From assembly GCA_964369965.1 (NCBI GenBank), contig CAYJGF010000011.1, forward strand, positions 18,585 through 82,584: 64,000 nucleotides of DNA, in the 5' to 3' direction. Both the position numbers and the translations under genes were made by a program. Shown here piece after piece: positions 17,964-25,849 of this stretch. Source of the stretch: CAYJBH01 sp964369965. GTDB taxonomy: Bacteria > Bacillota > Clostridia > Oscillospirales > Ruminococcaceae. The notes beneath the pieces were generated by a model. That model worked only from the letters and a program-made list of their open reading frames with translations. It did no database searches and was not told the origin of the DNA. Each line of letters starts with the position of its first letter. Position 1 is the stretch's first letter.

Positions 17964-17991
17964 ATTATACCTCAAAAATGAGGAAATTCAA
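17964..17991 (-). promoter_or_regulatory. dinB promoter, predicted leaderless, with inverted repeat in the spacer
   Basis: On the minus strand TTGAAT (17986-17991), 16-base spacer, TATAAT (17964-17969). Seven bases past the -10 is the A of the dinB ATG, so the mRNA may have no leader. CCTCA/TGAGG (17970-17974 and 17979-17983) sits between the two boxes as a candidate operator. No LexA-type box was seen. Confidence 0.5.
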
Positions 17992-18035
17992 TCGGTTTGT
18001 GATTTTTTTGTTGTCGTAGTTAAATTTATGGGCTT

Positions 18036-18202
18036 GTGCTCCGGGTGATGTGGGGGGCGCGTGTTTGAAAGCCTTCAAACTCACCGAATGGGATAAGAGC
18101 CACCCACCTCACCTAATAATATTAAGGACGCTCCACGGCTCTTATCCCATTCGGTGACTGCGAACGAGTTCGCAGACGCGCCCCCCCGCCTACAGTCAGG
18201 CA
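18036..18202 (-). repeat. 167-bp cloverleaf palindromic repeat, copy 2 (inverted)
   Basis: Same element as 13307-13473, read on the minus strand and of identical length. Arm 2 differs at one base pair in both arms (GAAAGGG/CCCTTTC in copy 1, GAATGGG/CCCATTC here), so pairing is kept. Arm 1 keeps CTGCGAAC/GTTCGCAG with a changed loop; arm 3 keeps GTTTGAA/TTCAAAC. Together with the terminator at 18252-18294 it fills the gene-free stretch 17958-18311; no gene was seen there. Confidence 0.85.
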
Positions 18203-18251
18203 GTCCCGACCGGTGTGCTCGACGACCCGAAAACCACAGCATACAACCTAA

Positions 18252-18294
18252 AAACAAAAAACCCTTTGTCCTTTATAATGAAGGGCAAAGGGTT
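18252..18294 (-). terminator. intrinsic terminator of the oadG-oadB operon
   Basis: On the minus strand AACCCTTTG (18286-18294) pairs with CAAAGGGTT (18260-18268), extended by an inner CCCTT/AAGGA stem, followed by TTTTTGTTT. It lies 18 bases past the oadB stop. Confidence 0.8.
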
Positions 18295-18311
18295 TGTAAT
18301 TACAATAAAAT

Positions 18312-19445
18312 CTAGGACAGAATATTGATCAAAATACCTGCGGCGACCGCCGAACCTATAACACCGGCAACGTTGGGACCCATGGCGTGCATGAGCAGGT
18401 AGTTTTGCGGATTTTCCTCCTGCCCGACCTTTTGCGACACGCGTGCCGCCATCGGAACGGCGGAAACACCGGCAGAACCGATAAGAGGATTGACCTTGCC
18501 GCCGGTCAGTTTGCACATGAGCTTACCAAAAAGTGTGCCGGATGCTGTACCAACCGCAAAAGCGACCAGTCCAAGACCGATAATCATAAGTGTTTGTGGG
18601 CTAAGGAATGTCGATGCTTTGGTGGTGGAACCAACCGAAATACCGAGCAGAATGGTGACGATGTTCATCAGCTCGTTGCCGGCAGTCTTGTTGAGACGAT
18701 CTACAACGCCGGACTCACGCAGTAGGTTGCCGAGCATCAGCATACCAACGAGCGGTGCGGCGGACGGCAATAACAGCGAGATAACAATGGTGCAGAGTAT
18801 CGGGAAGATAATCTTCTCCTTTTTAGAGACCTCACGCAGCTGTGTCATCTTGATGGCGCGTTCTTTTTTGGTGGTGAGCGCCTTCATGATGGGGGGCTGA
18901 ATGATGGGCACGAGAGCCATATAGGAGTATGCGGCAACGGCGATAGGGCCGAGCAAATCCGGTGCAAGAATACCGGTGGTATAGATAGCGGTCGGACCGT
19001 CAGCACCGCCGATAATAGCGATGGAGCCCGCCTCATTCGGAAGAAAGCCGAGTGCGATAGCGCCCCAGTAGGTGCCGAAAATACCGATCTGAGCGGCGGC
19101 GCCGAGCAACATGCTCTTGGGGTTAGCGATAAGCGGACCGAAGTCGGTCATGGTGCCGACCCCGAGGAAGATAAGCGGCGGATAGATGCCGAGCTTAATT
19201 CCCTGATAGAAATAGTAGAGAAGACCGCCCTCATCAGTGCTGGAAAGACCGGAGAGGGGCAGGTTTGCGAGCAACATACCAAATGCGATGGGTAGCAGCA
19301 GCAGTGGCTCAAACTTTTTCGCGATTGCAAGCCACATCAAGAGACATGCTATTGCAATCATTACAAGTGAAAGCGGTTCCTCTGCAAAGGCAGCAAAGCC
19401 GGAGTTGACCGCGATAGATACTATGGTATCGAAAAATTCTGTCAT
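18312..19445 (-). CDS. oadB: Na+-pumping decarboxylase beta subunit (OadB/GcdB/MmdB family)
   Basis: The integral membrane subunit that couples decarboxylation of a carboxybiotin to Na+ export. 377 residues with about nine membrane segments. The signature IIGGADGPTAIYT holds the Asp essential for Na+ transport and decarboxylation in this family; a second conserved segment is MNIVTILLGISVGSTTKA. Three substrates are possible (oxaloacetate, methylmalonyl-CoA, glutaconyl-CoA) and the beta subunit alone does not decide. The longer frame adds 19 residues that are not part of the family; ATG 19445 (MTEFFDTIV) has AAAGGA upstream. It follows the gamma subunit by 84 bases and ends at a terminator. 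No alpha or biotin carrier gene lies in the window. Confidence 0.87.
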   Translation of the reverse strand: MTEFFDTIVSIAVNSGFAAFAEEPLSLVMIAIACLLMWLAIAKKFEPLLLLPIAFGMLLANLPLSGLSSTDEGGLLYYFYQGIKLGIYPPLIFLGVGTMTDFGPLIANPKSMLLGAAAQIGIFGTYWGAIALGFLPNEAGSIAIIGGADGPTAIYTTGILAPDLLGPIAVAAYSYMALVPIIQPPIMKALTTKKERAIKMTQLREVSKKEKIIFPILCTIVISLLLPSAAPLVGMLMLGNLLRESGVVDRLNKTAGNELMNIVTILLGISVGSTTKASTFLSPQTLMIIGLGLVAFAVGTASGTLFGKLMCKLTGGKVNPLIGSAGVSAVPMAARVSQKVGQEENPQNYLLMHAMGPNVAGVIGSAVAAGILINILS

Positions 19446-19529
19446 AAAGACGACCGTTCCTTTCTGCACGTCCTGTGCGGTGCACTGTATTACAGCACAC
19501 AAAACTTAATTTGTATTATAGTATATGAC

Positions 19530-19895
19530 TTAAACTTGTTGCAGATAGGACAGGACGGTGGATTGCTTCCACGCGTTTACGGCGGCGCCTCTTGTGGCGT
19601 GTGCCGGCTGTGCCTTTTGAACCGATACTACGGTACCGCCACCCATGGCGGCAACAGCTGCGGCGATGACCGCGATAATCTCGGTGTCGTCCGATTTTGC
19701 AACTATCGGTGCCGCTTTTGGGGCAACCGGTGCGGGTGCCGGAACTGCCGGAGCGGACTTAACCTCGGTCGGCTTTTTTGCAAAGGCTTTCATCACCCCA
19801 CCGAAGATGGTGATGAGGACAGTTAAAAGAACTAAGACCAAAAATACCAGTAAAATACCTGTCAGAACAACCGTTAGTACGGCGGGTGAACCCAT
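19530..19895 (-). CDS. oadG: Na+-pumping decarboxylase gamma subunit (OadG family)
   Basis: 121 residues: one membrane segment (about 7-30), a Pro/Ala-rich linker (APAVPAPAPVAPKAAP) and a short cytoplasmic tail with IIAVIAAAVAAMGG, the pattern of OadG/OAD gamma proteins that hold the decarboxylase complex together. There is no biotin attachment motif (xMKM), so this is not the biotin carrier. First gene of the oadG-oadB operon, with a strong promoter upstream. Confidence 0.75.
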   Translation of the reverse strand: MGSPAVLTVVLTGILLVFLVLVLLTVLITIFGGVMKAFAKKPTEVKSAPAVPAPAPVAPKAAPIVAKSDDTEIIAVIAAAVAAMGGGTVVSVQKAQPAHATRGAAVNAWKQSTVLSYLQQV

Positions 19896-19967
19896 AAGAC
19901 CTCCAAAAAATTAGTTGATAAACGTATTGAAATGGGATTTTCATCTGTCGAAAACCCTACCTTATAT

Positions 19968-19996
19968 ATTATACAACATAAAAAAAGAATTTTCAA
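19968..19996 (-). promoter_or_regulatory. promoter of oadG-oadB
   Basis: TTGAAA (minus strand, 19991-19996), 17-base spacer, TATAAT (19968-19973). It lies about 72 bases upstream of the oadG start and just outside the left end of the MITE copy at 20014. Confidence 0.6.
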
Positions 19997-20013
19997 CTAT
20001 AAATTTTAATTTG

Positions 20014-20170
20014 TAGTCGATTAATTTGAAAAACGCTACAGATTGGCAAGCAGAAATTTCGCCTATCAAGGCGGAGGACCCCGGAATGCTTTGTGCATTC
20101 CGATTGACGACAACGCAGATAGACGGAATTTCTGCCGCCAAGATGTGGTGGGTTTTAAGTTAATCGACTA
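20014..20170. mobile_element. MITE-like element, copy A (157 bp, foldback)
   Basis: Terminal inverted repeats TAGTCGATTAATTTGAAAA (left) and its near-complement at 20152-20170. Inside, TTGGC..GCAGAAATTTCG faces CGGAATTTCTGC.GCCAA, and the centre is a GGAATGC/GCATTCC hairpin, so the whole element can fold into one long hairpin. No ORF. Copy B at 61414-61573 is about 85% identical. TA dinucleotides at the ends suggest a Tc1/mariner/IS630-type mover acting in trans. Confidence 0.8.
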
Positions 20171-20183
20171 TATCTAACGGTGT

Positions 20184-20876
20184 TCATTTTTTTGTCACCT
20201 TTGAACGCCTCGCAACCACTCTCATCAGTATCCCTGCTATGGCTCCACCCACCAGTGGTGCGAGTACAAAAACCCAAACCTGAGATAACGCGCTTGTGCC
20301 ATAGAATATAGCCGTCGCAAGGCTTTTAGCAGGGTTAAGACCGCCACCGTCGATGGGGATTAAAAACAGATAGAGTATAAAAAAGGTAAGCCCCTCTATC
20401 GCCGCAGATAGAAGCTGTGAGTCCTTTCTTTTTTGTGAGTTGAGCATTAAAAAGACAAAAAACGCACTGAGCACGACCTCGACAACAATTACCTCAATCA
20501 TCGGCACACTTATCGACGAGCGCAGACCGTAGCCGTTTTCTGCAAGACCGGTGAACTCCACTCCGCCGAGCGAGGTGCCGTTAACCAGTATCATCACCGA
20601 GAAAACCGCCGCTATCGAGCCAATTATTTGCCCTAAAACAGCCCTCCCGAAATCGTTAACGCTCATATGCCCCGATATAAGTTGACCGAGAGATATGGCA
20701 GGATTAGAGGAGACGAGATAGGATGTGCCGATAAAAATTTTTGAGACAAACAGTGCGACACCAAATCCGAGTGCCGTGCCGAGCATACCGATAGACGAGC
20801 CGGAAAAAGCAGACACGCCAACCGCTAAAAATAGGAACAAAAATGTGGAGGAGAATTCTTTTAAAATCAGTTTCAT
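20184..20876 (-). CDS. aquaporin / MIP family channel with Lys in place of the filter Arg
   Basis: A 230-residue six-helix channel for water or small solutes. The two pore half-helices are marked by SSNPAISLG (NPA at 58-60) and GGLNPAKSLA (NPA at 181-183). The residue after the second NPA is Lys184; in nearly all aquaporins this is the Arg of the aromatic/arginine selectivity filter. The first NPA is followed by IS, not VT. The family is clear; selectivity cannot be inferred. It is the second gene of an operon with a ComFB-like protein, 12 bases upstream. Confidence 0.8.
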   Translation of the reverse strand: MKLILKEFSSTFLFLFLAVGVSAFSGSSIGMLGTALGFGVALFVSKIFIGTSYLVSSNPAISLGQLISGHMSVNDFGRAVLGQIIGSIAAVFSVMILVNGTSLGGVEFTGLAENGYGLRSSISVPMIEVIVVEVVLSAFFVFLMLNSQKRKDSQLLSAAIEGLTFFILYLFLIPIDGGGLNPAKSLATAIFYGTSALSQVWVFVLAPLVGGAIAGILMRVVARRSKVTKK

Positions 20877-20888
20877 ACCTGCCCTTTC

Positions 20889-21305
20889 TTAATGTTTCGG
20901 ATTGGCTTTGACGGTGACTATCGCCTTGATTATTGCCGCCGACACGTTGCCGTGCACCTGCTTTGATACCTGTGGCATCGGCTCGTCCTTGCCGAGCACA
21001 AGATAGTTTGACGGCAGGAGATTGAGGGCAATCGCGGTTATTTCCTTGCGACATCTATCGCAGTTGCAACAGGAAAATTTTGTTATAGCAACATCCAACT
21101 TCTCCATTATCAGCAGCTCGTTGAAGTTGACTAAACGCACCTCGTCGGTGTTTGTCGGTGTGGGGGTGATGGTAGGTATCGAGACATTAGAGACAGGTAT
21201 GTCATCGTCATAATAAAAGTTGCCACCCTCCTGCGACTCCAACGCCTGAGTGGGCATGAGTTTGCGGTACATATTCTCTTTATATACCTCTTTTTTGCTT
21301 GCCAA
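20889..21305 (-). CDS. ComFB family protein
   Basis: 138 residues. The C-terminal half VNFNELLIMEKLDVA, then CCNCDRCRKEITAIALNLLPSNYLV, is the late-competence ComFB pattern: a conserved VN-x-NE start, a Cys cluster (79, 80, 82, 85) and the ALN-LP-Y motif. The N-terminal half is low-complexity with a Pro/Thr linker (PTITPTPTNT). In cyanobacteria ComFB-like proteins bind cyclic di-nucleotides; in Bacillus the role in competence is unclear. Here it lies between parA and the aquaporin gene, 19 bases after parA, all on one strand. Confidence 0.7.
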   Translation of the reverse strand: MASKKEVYKENMYRKLMPTQALESQEGGNFYYDDDIPVSNVSIPTITPTPTNTDEVRLVNFNELLIMEKLDVAITKFSCCNCDRCRKEITAIALNLLPSNYLVLGKDEPMPQVSKQVHGNVSAAIIKAIVTVKANPKH

Positions 21306-21324
21306 GACCTTTTTCTCCTTTTGA

Positions 21325-22092
21325 CTATATCATCTCAAATCCCTGCAACAGTTCATTGACAAAAGCTCTGTAATCCTGTGCCGCGTGACACTTTGGCGCG
21401 TATTTAAGTATGTTTTTTTGCAAGGCTTGCGCCTCCCTCATTGCTACACTGTCCCTAATTCTTGAATCAAACAGTTTTAGATCGAGATCTTTGGTTATAA
21501 GTTCCGCTGTGCCGAGAATTTCCCTTGTGAAAATGCTACGCAGGTTAAATCTCGTCAACAGAATACCCTCAATTTTTATTTTTGAGTTGGTGTATTTTTT
21601 GACCTTTTCCACACTTTCATAAATTTGCGCCAAACCCTGTAGACTGAATATATCCGCCATCATAGGGACGATAATCGCGTTGGACGCGGTGAAAGCATTG
21701 ACCGTCAACAGCGACAGCGCCGGCGGGGTGTCGATAAGGATGAAGTCGTATTTGACGGGCAGGGATTTTATAGCCTCCCTCAAAAGATATTCCCGCCCGG
21801 CACTGACATACTCCAGCTCTATTCCGGAAAGTGCAATAGAACTGGATATGACATCAACCGTGTTGGTGCGCTGTATGGAGTGACGCATACGCACATCACC
21901 CTTTAAAACCTCATATATAGTAGCGCAATTTTCGTTGCCCGCCCCGAGACAAAACGCAAGGTTCCCCTGCGGATCCATGTCGATTGCGAGGACACTGTAG
22001 CCTAACTTTTTTAGGATAATACCGACCGTTGCCGTGGTGGTTGTCTTTGCAACTCCTCCCTTTTGATTTGAAAATGTCAATATTCTACCCAA
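21325..22092 (-). CDS. ParA/Soj-family chromosome partitioning ATPase
   Basis: 255 residues, MinD/ParA fold: deviant Walker A NQKGGVAKTTTTA near the start, Walker A' AIDMDPQGNLA, Walker B FILIDTPPALSLL. The usual second-position Gly of KGGVGKT is Ala here. ParA binds DNA in the ATP form and is driven by ParB. The longest frame begins at 22113, but TTG 22092 (MGRILTFSNQKGG) aligns with family starts and has GGGGAG seven bases upstream. Divergent from the ParB gene at 22332, across a 239-base gap; comFB follows on the same strand. Confidence 0.88.
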   Translation of the reverse strand: MGRILTFSNQKGGVAKTTTTATVGIILKKLGYSVLAIDMDPQGNLAFCLGAGNENCATIYEVLKGDVRMRHSIQRTNTVDVISSSIALSGIELEYVSAGREYLLREAIKSLPVKYDFILIDTPPALSLLTVNAFTASNAIIVPMMADIFSLQGLAQIYESVEKVKKYTNSKIKIEGILLTRFNLRSIFTREILGTAELITKDLDLKLFDSRIRDSVAMREAQALQKNILKYAPKCHAAQDYRAFVNELLQGFEMI

Positions 22093-22331
22093 AACTAATC
22101 TCCCCAACATCAACTCAATCTAATTATATCACATTTATCGACTTTATTCAACCACATACGATTATTTTTTGCCTAATTTCTCGGCGGGGGATTTAAACCA
22201 CAATATATAGTATTATATGCAGGAATTTGTCGAGCGAAAATTATGGAAATTTTTACCAAATTAAGGTATAATTGCATTAAAGATACAGTAGTGTATATCG
22301 CGATAATTTTAACACGAAAGAGGTAAAAGCG

Positions 22332-23165
22332 ATGCCGTTATTTGGTTTAAGAGCAGAAAAAAGCCAGGACAGTTTGCCAAAATTTAATAGTGAAATATTA
22401 AAAATACAAATCTCAAAGATACGTCCTTGCACCTTTCAAGCGAGGCGACATTTTGACGAGGAGGGGCTGCGTGAGCTTGCAAACAGTATCGAGCAAAACG
22501 GGTTGTTGCAACCTGTCAGTGTCATAAAAAGCGGCATGGACTATATGTTGATTGCAGGGGAGCGCCGTCTGCGCGCCTGCAAGATGCTCGGTATGAAGAG
22601 GATCCCGGCAATTTTATACACGGTGACCAAGGAGGAGGTGGCAACGCTGTCCTACCTTGAAAACAGCGAGCGCAATGAACTCTCACCCTTTGAACAGGCG
22701 ATCGCAATCAAGCGATACATAGACACGTTTAATCTAACCCAAAATGAGGCGGCACAACGACTTAATATGACCCAAGGTGCGCTCGCGAACAAACTGCGTT
22801 TGCTGTCTTTAACACCGAATCAGATGGAAATTTGCATTTTAAATCAGCTTAGTGAGCGACATGCACGCGCAATGTTGCGACTGAACGGCGAGGTCACCCG
22901 AACCTCCTTTCTTGAAACGGTGGTCGCAAAAAAGCTCAATGTGAAAGAGGCGGAGCGTTTGGTGGAACGATACCTCTCCACCCCTGTTTTACAAAAGAAA
23001 AAATCGGTGCCGGTGGTGCGCGATGTGCGACTTTTTTTAAACACCATAAACAGGGCGATAGACATTATGAAAAGCAGTGGCATAGACGCCGAAACCATCA
23101 AGACACAGGACGATAGATATATACAATATATAGTAAAGATACCGATTGCAAAAACGGAGGAATAA
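22332..23165 (+). CDS. ParB/Spo0J/Noc-family partition protein
   Basis: 277 residues. The ParB N-terminal CTP-binding domain has ISKIRPCTFQARRHF, LAGERRLRACKMLG-like IAGERRLRA and ENSERNELSPFEQA. The helix-turn-helix is LTQNEAAQRLNMTQGALANKLRLL. A short C-terminal dimerisation domain follows. Such proteins load on parS sites and spread as CTP-gated clamps; Noc-type proteins protect the nucleoid from division. I cannot tell Spo0J from Noc. It is divergent from parA, which is unusual since soj and spo0J are normally in tandem. AAAGAGG precedes the ATG. A 10-base palindrome TATCGCGATA (22296-22305) lies in the leader. Confidence 0.85.
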   Translation: MPLFGLRAEKSQDSLPKFNSEILKIQISKIRPCTFQARRHFDEEGLRELANSIEQNGLLQPVSVIKSGMDYMLIAGERRLRACKMLGMKRIPAILYTVTKEEVATLSYLENSERNELSPFEQAIAIKRYIDTFNLTQNEAAQRLNMTQGALANKLRLLSLTPNQMEICILNQLSERHARAMLRLNGEVTRTSFLETVVAKKLNVKEAERLVERYLSTPVLQKKKSVPVVRDVRLFLNTINRAIDIMKSSGIDAETIKTQDDRYIQYIVKIPIAKTEE

Positions 23166-23169
23166 AAGG

Positions 23170-24495
23170 CTATAGCGCCCCGTACCTTTTCGCTATATCG
23201 ATAACACTCTCCCCCTGCGCAAGGCGGTCGAGCTGGTCGAGTGCCGGATTTGACAGATTTTGAGCTCGATCGTACAGCGGCGCAAGATACTGCTCCTCCT
23301 TAAATCCCCGTTGTCGCAACCCCTCCTTTGCCGTGTCCAAAAGTTCGGTCAAAAAGGAGCACAGTCTGTCTTTGGGTATCATTTCACTCAACCGACCGGT
23401 TATCGCAAGATGGCGCAATTCTCTGTTGCCGTATTCGGCGAGGTCGTTCACGGTGAGGAAGTTCCAAAGGACCTGCCATGCACGCGCCGAGTTGTAGCAT
23501 ACGCCTATATTCAGTGCGGCAGGTGCAAAACAGTCGGTCAGCGGCTGTATACAATCCCCCCTCATCTCCAAAACATTATATAGATTTATAGTCACGCGCT
23601 CGACGTTGAAAAATGCGTCGAGGTCCTCTATGCCGTGTTCACCCTGTTGATAATAATCGGCAATAGCGATGGGTTCAAAGCAGGAGAAATCAAGCCCGTC
23701 CCTTTTAAAACAAAGTTTTTTATCGGTGAAATAGTCTATCAGTTGCTCTAAATCGGCGAGCGGCTTATCACAAAGTCCGGTATTGGGAAATCCGCTACCC
23801 TCCCAGTTGAAATCCCGTGCAAGGAGTGTCCCCGGCTCATATTCGACACCGGAGGGGAGGTTGCCCATATCGGGCAAAGAGTTTGCAAGCAACAGCCCTT
23901 TTGCAAAGTCGGCAAGGCACATCACATTGAAAGCCTGTGTAAGATTAATGCCGGGGATTTCGACATGCGTCTGCATGGACTGCATGTTGCAAAGATAATA
24001 TCGAGGATCTTTTTGCACACAATACTCGCCGATAAATTGGCGCAGTGTGTCGGTATAGTTACTGCGTGTATACTCGATAACCTCCGGCATCATTGGGTTT
24101 GTGCCCATGCCGGATATAATACAGCCCCGTTTGTCATAAAACTTGACAGCGAGGTCAAAATAGCCATAAAAATTTCCTGCAATCTCGTTGAGAGAGTGTT
24201 TTTTTGCCATGGAAAACTCGATGGTCGCATAGCTGTAGTCATATGATATGCTGTCACCCGAACTATTAACAACGCGCATTATCTCGGGTGAGCAGGTCGC
24301 CGTCTCCTCAAAAAACTCACCGCTGTCGATAAGTTCCGTTAAAAATTCTATGCCAAGTGTTTTGGAGTTCAACGTCTTATCCTGAAACAGGATAGGGAAT
24401 TCCAGTTCGACACCGATATATTGCGCTTTTTTACGAAAAAAGGGCGCAATTAATCTTTCTTCCACAAAATCGCGTGCGGTGAGTGTATTAAACAT
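23170..24495 (-). CDS. glutamate-cysteine ligase-like ATP-grasp-independent ligase (GCS2 type)
   Basis: A 441-residue member of the carboxylate-amine/glutamate-cysteine ligase superfamily. Visible marks are YIGVELEFPIL near residue 27 (the E-x-E metal-binding strand), MQTHVEIPG (substrate loop), and LRGDC-like MRGDCIQPLTDCFAPAA plus NRELRHLA. The reaction would be ATP-dependent ligation of glutamate to cysteine or another amine. No glutathione synthetase domain is fused and none is nearby, so the product could be gamma-glutamylcysteine or an unknown gamma-glutamyl compound. ATG 24495 overlaps the stop of the MFS gene (TGATG), so the pair is co-translated. It is convergent with parB, with 4 bases between stops. 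Confidence 0.65.
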   Translation of the reverse strand: MFNTLTARDFVEERLIAPFFRKKAQYIGVELEFPILFQDKTLNSKTLGIEFLTELIDSGEFFEETATCSPEIMRVVNSSGDSISYDYSYATIEFSMAKKHSLNEIAGNFYGYFDLAVKFYDKRGCIISGMGTNPMMPEVIEYTRSNYTDTLRQFIGEYCVQKDPRYYLCNMQSMQTHVEIPGINLTQAFNVMCLADFAKGLLLANSLPDMGNLPSGVEYEPGTLLARDFNWEGSGFPNTGLCDKPLADLEQLIDYFTDKKLCFKRDGLDFSCFEPIAIADYYQQGEHGIEDLDAFFNVERVTINLYNVLEMRGDCIQPLTDCFAPAALNIGVCYNSARAWQVLWNFLTVNDLAEYGNRELRHLAITGRLSEMIPKDRLCSFLTELLDTAKEGLRQRGFKEEQYLAPLYDRAQNLSNPALDQLDRLAQGESVIDIAKRYGAL

Positions 24496-25721
24496 CAAAA
24501 ATTCAACCTTTCCTCATGTTGTTTTAGGTGTTTTGCGGTGCTTATCAATATTAATGATAGGGCAAATAGGACTATATTCAGCACAAACGGAAGTCGGGTA
24601 TTAAAATCATAAAGCCAACCGAAAATCACGCCGAACGGCGCCGAAAGTGCAATCATGGCGGAGGTGTAGACCGCATATATGCGTGAGCTGTTCTGCTCGT
24701 CCACATACAGCACCATCATCTCGTCCTTGCGCGGTGCTATAAAGGAGAACGCGCTTGCCTCTAAAAGAGTGTAGATAATGAGCGGTGCGAGAGCACCCTC
24801 GGTGCTGAAAATCAACACAAGGTGGCTTATTATGTATAGCGAAAAGCCTATCAGCGCCCCCTGCCACATGGTGAGCTTGTGCATAACATTTTGAAGTTGC
24901 AAGACAAAAATCAGCATCAACAGGGTTCGCAGTATCGGGAACAGCCCGACCAACTCCTCCGCGATAGAGAGCGTCTCGGTTACATAGAGTGAAAAAAATG
25001 TGGTGGTGGGGATAACACTGATGTTAAAAAGGCTGATAAAGATAACAACGAAAATCATCTGCGGTGAGGTAAAAACCTTTTTCAAAACGTCTTTATATCC
25101 CCATAAGAGGGTGAGCAGGCTGACGTTTTTCGTCTCCTCCAATCGGCGCATACCGACCTTGGTCTCGTTGCCGAAACGGTACAGCAAAAAGAATTTCGTG
25201 AACATTGATACTGTGGAAAAAAGGTACATACCGCGCACGACCGGCACAACACCGAAGTTCGCGACCAACGCGATGGATATGGGCGAGATAAAGACGGACA
25301 ACATGCCGCATATCTGGATTATTAAAAAGGCACTGCGCACATATTTCGGCTGACAATCCTCCGCGAAAAGACATGTCCAGGACACATGCGTGACCGCCAC
25401 AATGGAGTTGACGGCGGCGCCTATCACAAACCACCAAAAGTTTTGGGCAAACGCCCAGATAAGACATGGCAAACACCAGGATATAAGGTCGGTGAAAAAG
25501 GTTGTCTTTCGACGACCGAACTTGTCGGTAATAATACCCCCGAGGAAAGACAGGAAAACCTGCAAAAACATGGATATGCCCAGAACAAATCCAATCTGCT
25601 GTGTCGATAAACCGAGCTGGCGCATATAGATGGACTGAAACGGCATAAAAATGGAATAGGGTATAAACCACAGCGGTTCGGTCAATATCGAGACCCTGCA
25701 GTTTGCATTCAAATTTCTCAT
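24495..25721 (-). CDS. MFS transporter co-encoded with the GCS2-like ligase
   Basis: 408 residues, about 12 membrane helices. The loop 2-3 motif is GGIITDKFGRRKTTFF, the MFS signature G-x3-D-x-GRR. Loop 8-9 contains ISSFIAPRKDEMM-like FIAPRKDEMMVLYV. No specific substrate is recognisable. Because it is translationally coupled to the glutamate-cysteine-ligase-like gene, import of its substrate or export of its product is a reasonable guess. The Shine-Dalgarno in front of ATG 25721 is weak. Confidence 0.8.
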   Translation of the reverse strand: MRNLNANCRVSILTEPLWFIPYSIFMPFQSIYMRQLGLSTQQIGFVLGISMFLQVFLSFLGGIITDKFGRRKTTFFTDLISWCLPCLIWAFAQNFWWFVIGAAVNSIVAVTHVSWTCLFAEDCQPKYVRSAFLIIQICGMLSVFISPISIALVANFGVVPVVRGMYLFSTVSMFTKFFLLYRFGNETKVGMRRLEETKNVSLLTLLWGYKDVLKKVFTSPQMIFVVIFISLFNISVIPTTTFFSLYVTETLSIAEELVGLFPILRTLLMLIFVLQLQNVMHKLTMWQGALIGFSLYIISHLVLIFSTEGALAPLIIYTLLEASAFSFIAPRKDEMMVLYVDEQNSSRIYAVYTSAMIALSAPFGVIFGWLYDFNTRLPFVLNIVLFALSLILISTAKHLKQHEERLNF

Positions 25722-25849
25722 GGTCTGAACTAAGACATGATTTTTTATAAAGTTGATAACCCCTCCGACACCGTGTTAAATTTTCTTACATATTAATATA
25801 ACATATATAGGAAGGGTTTTCAAGAGTTAAAGATATTTTAATAAATCAT

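Noticed and set aside
18036..18202. Terminator of an unseen gene or a tRNA-like cloverleaf gene
   Set aside because: The fold resembles a cloverleaf, but arm lengths, missing CCA-end features and lack of T-loop and anticodon signatures exclude a tRNA; no T-run follows.
22093..22331. parS site between parA and parB
   Set aside because: No TGTTTCACGTGAAACA-like sequence found; only a short TATCGCGATA palindrome.
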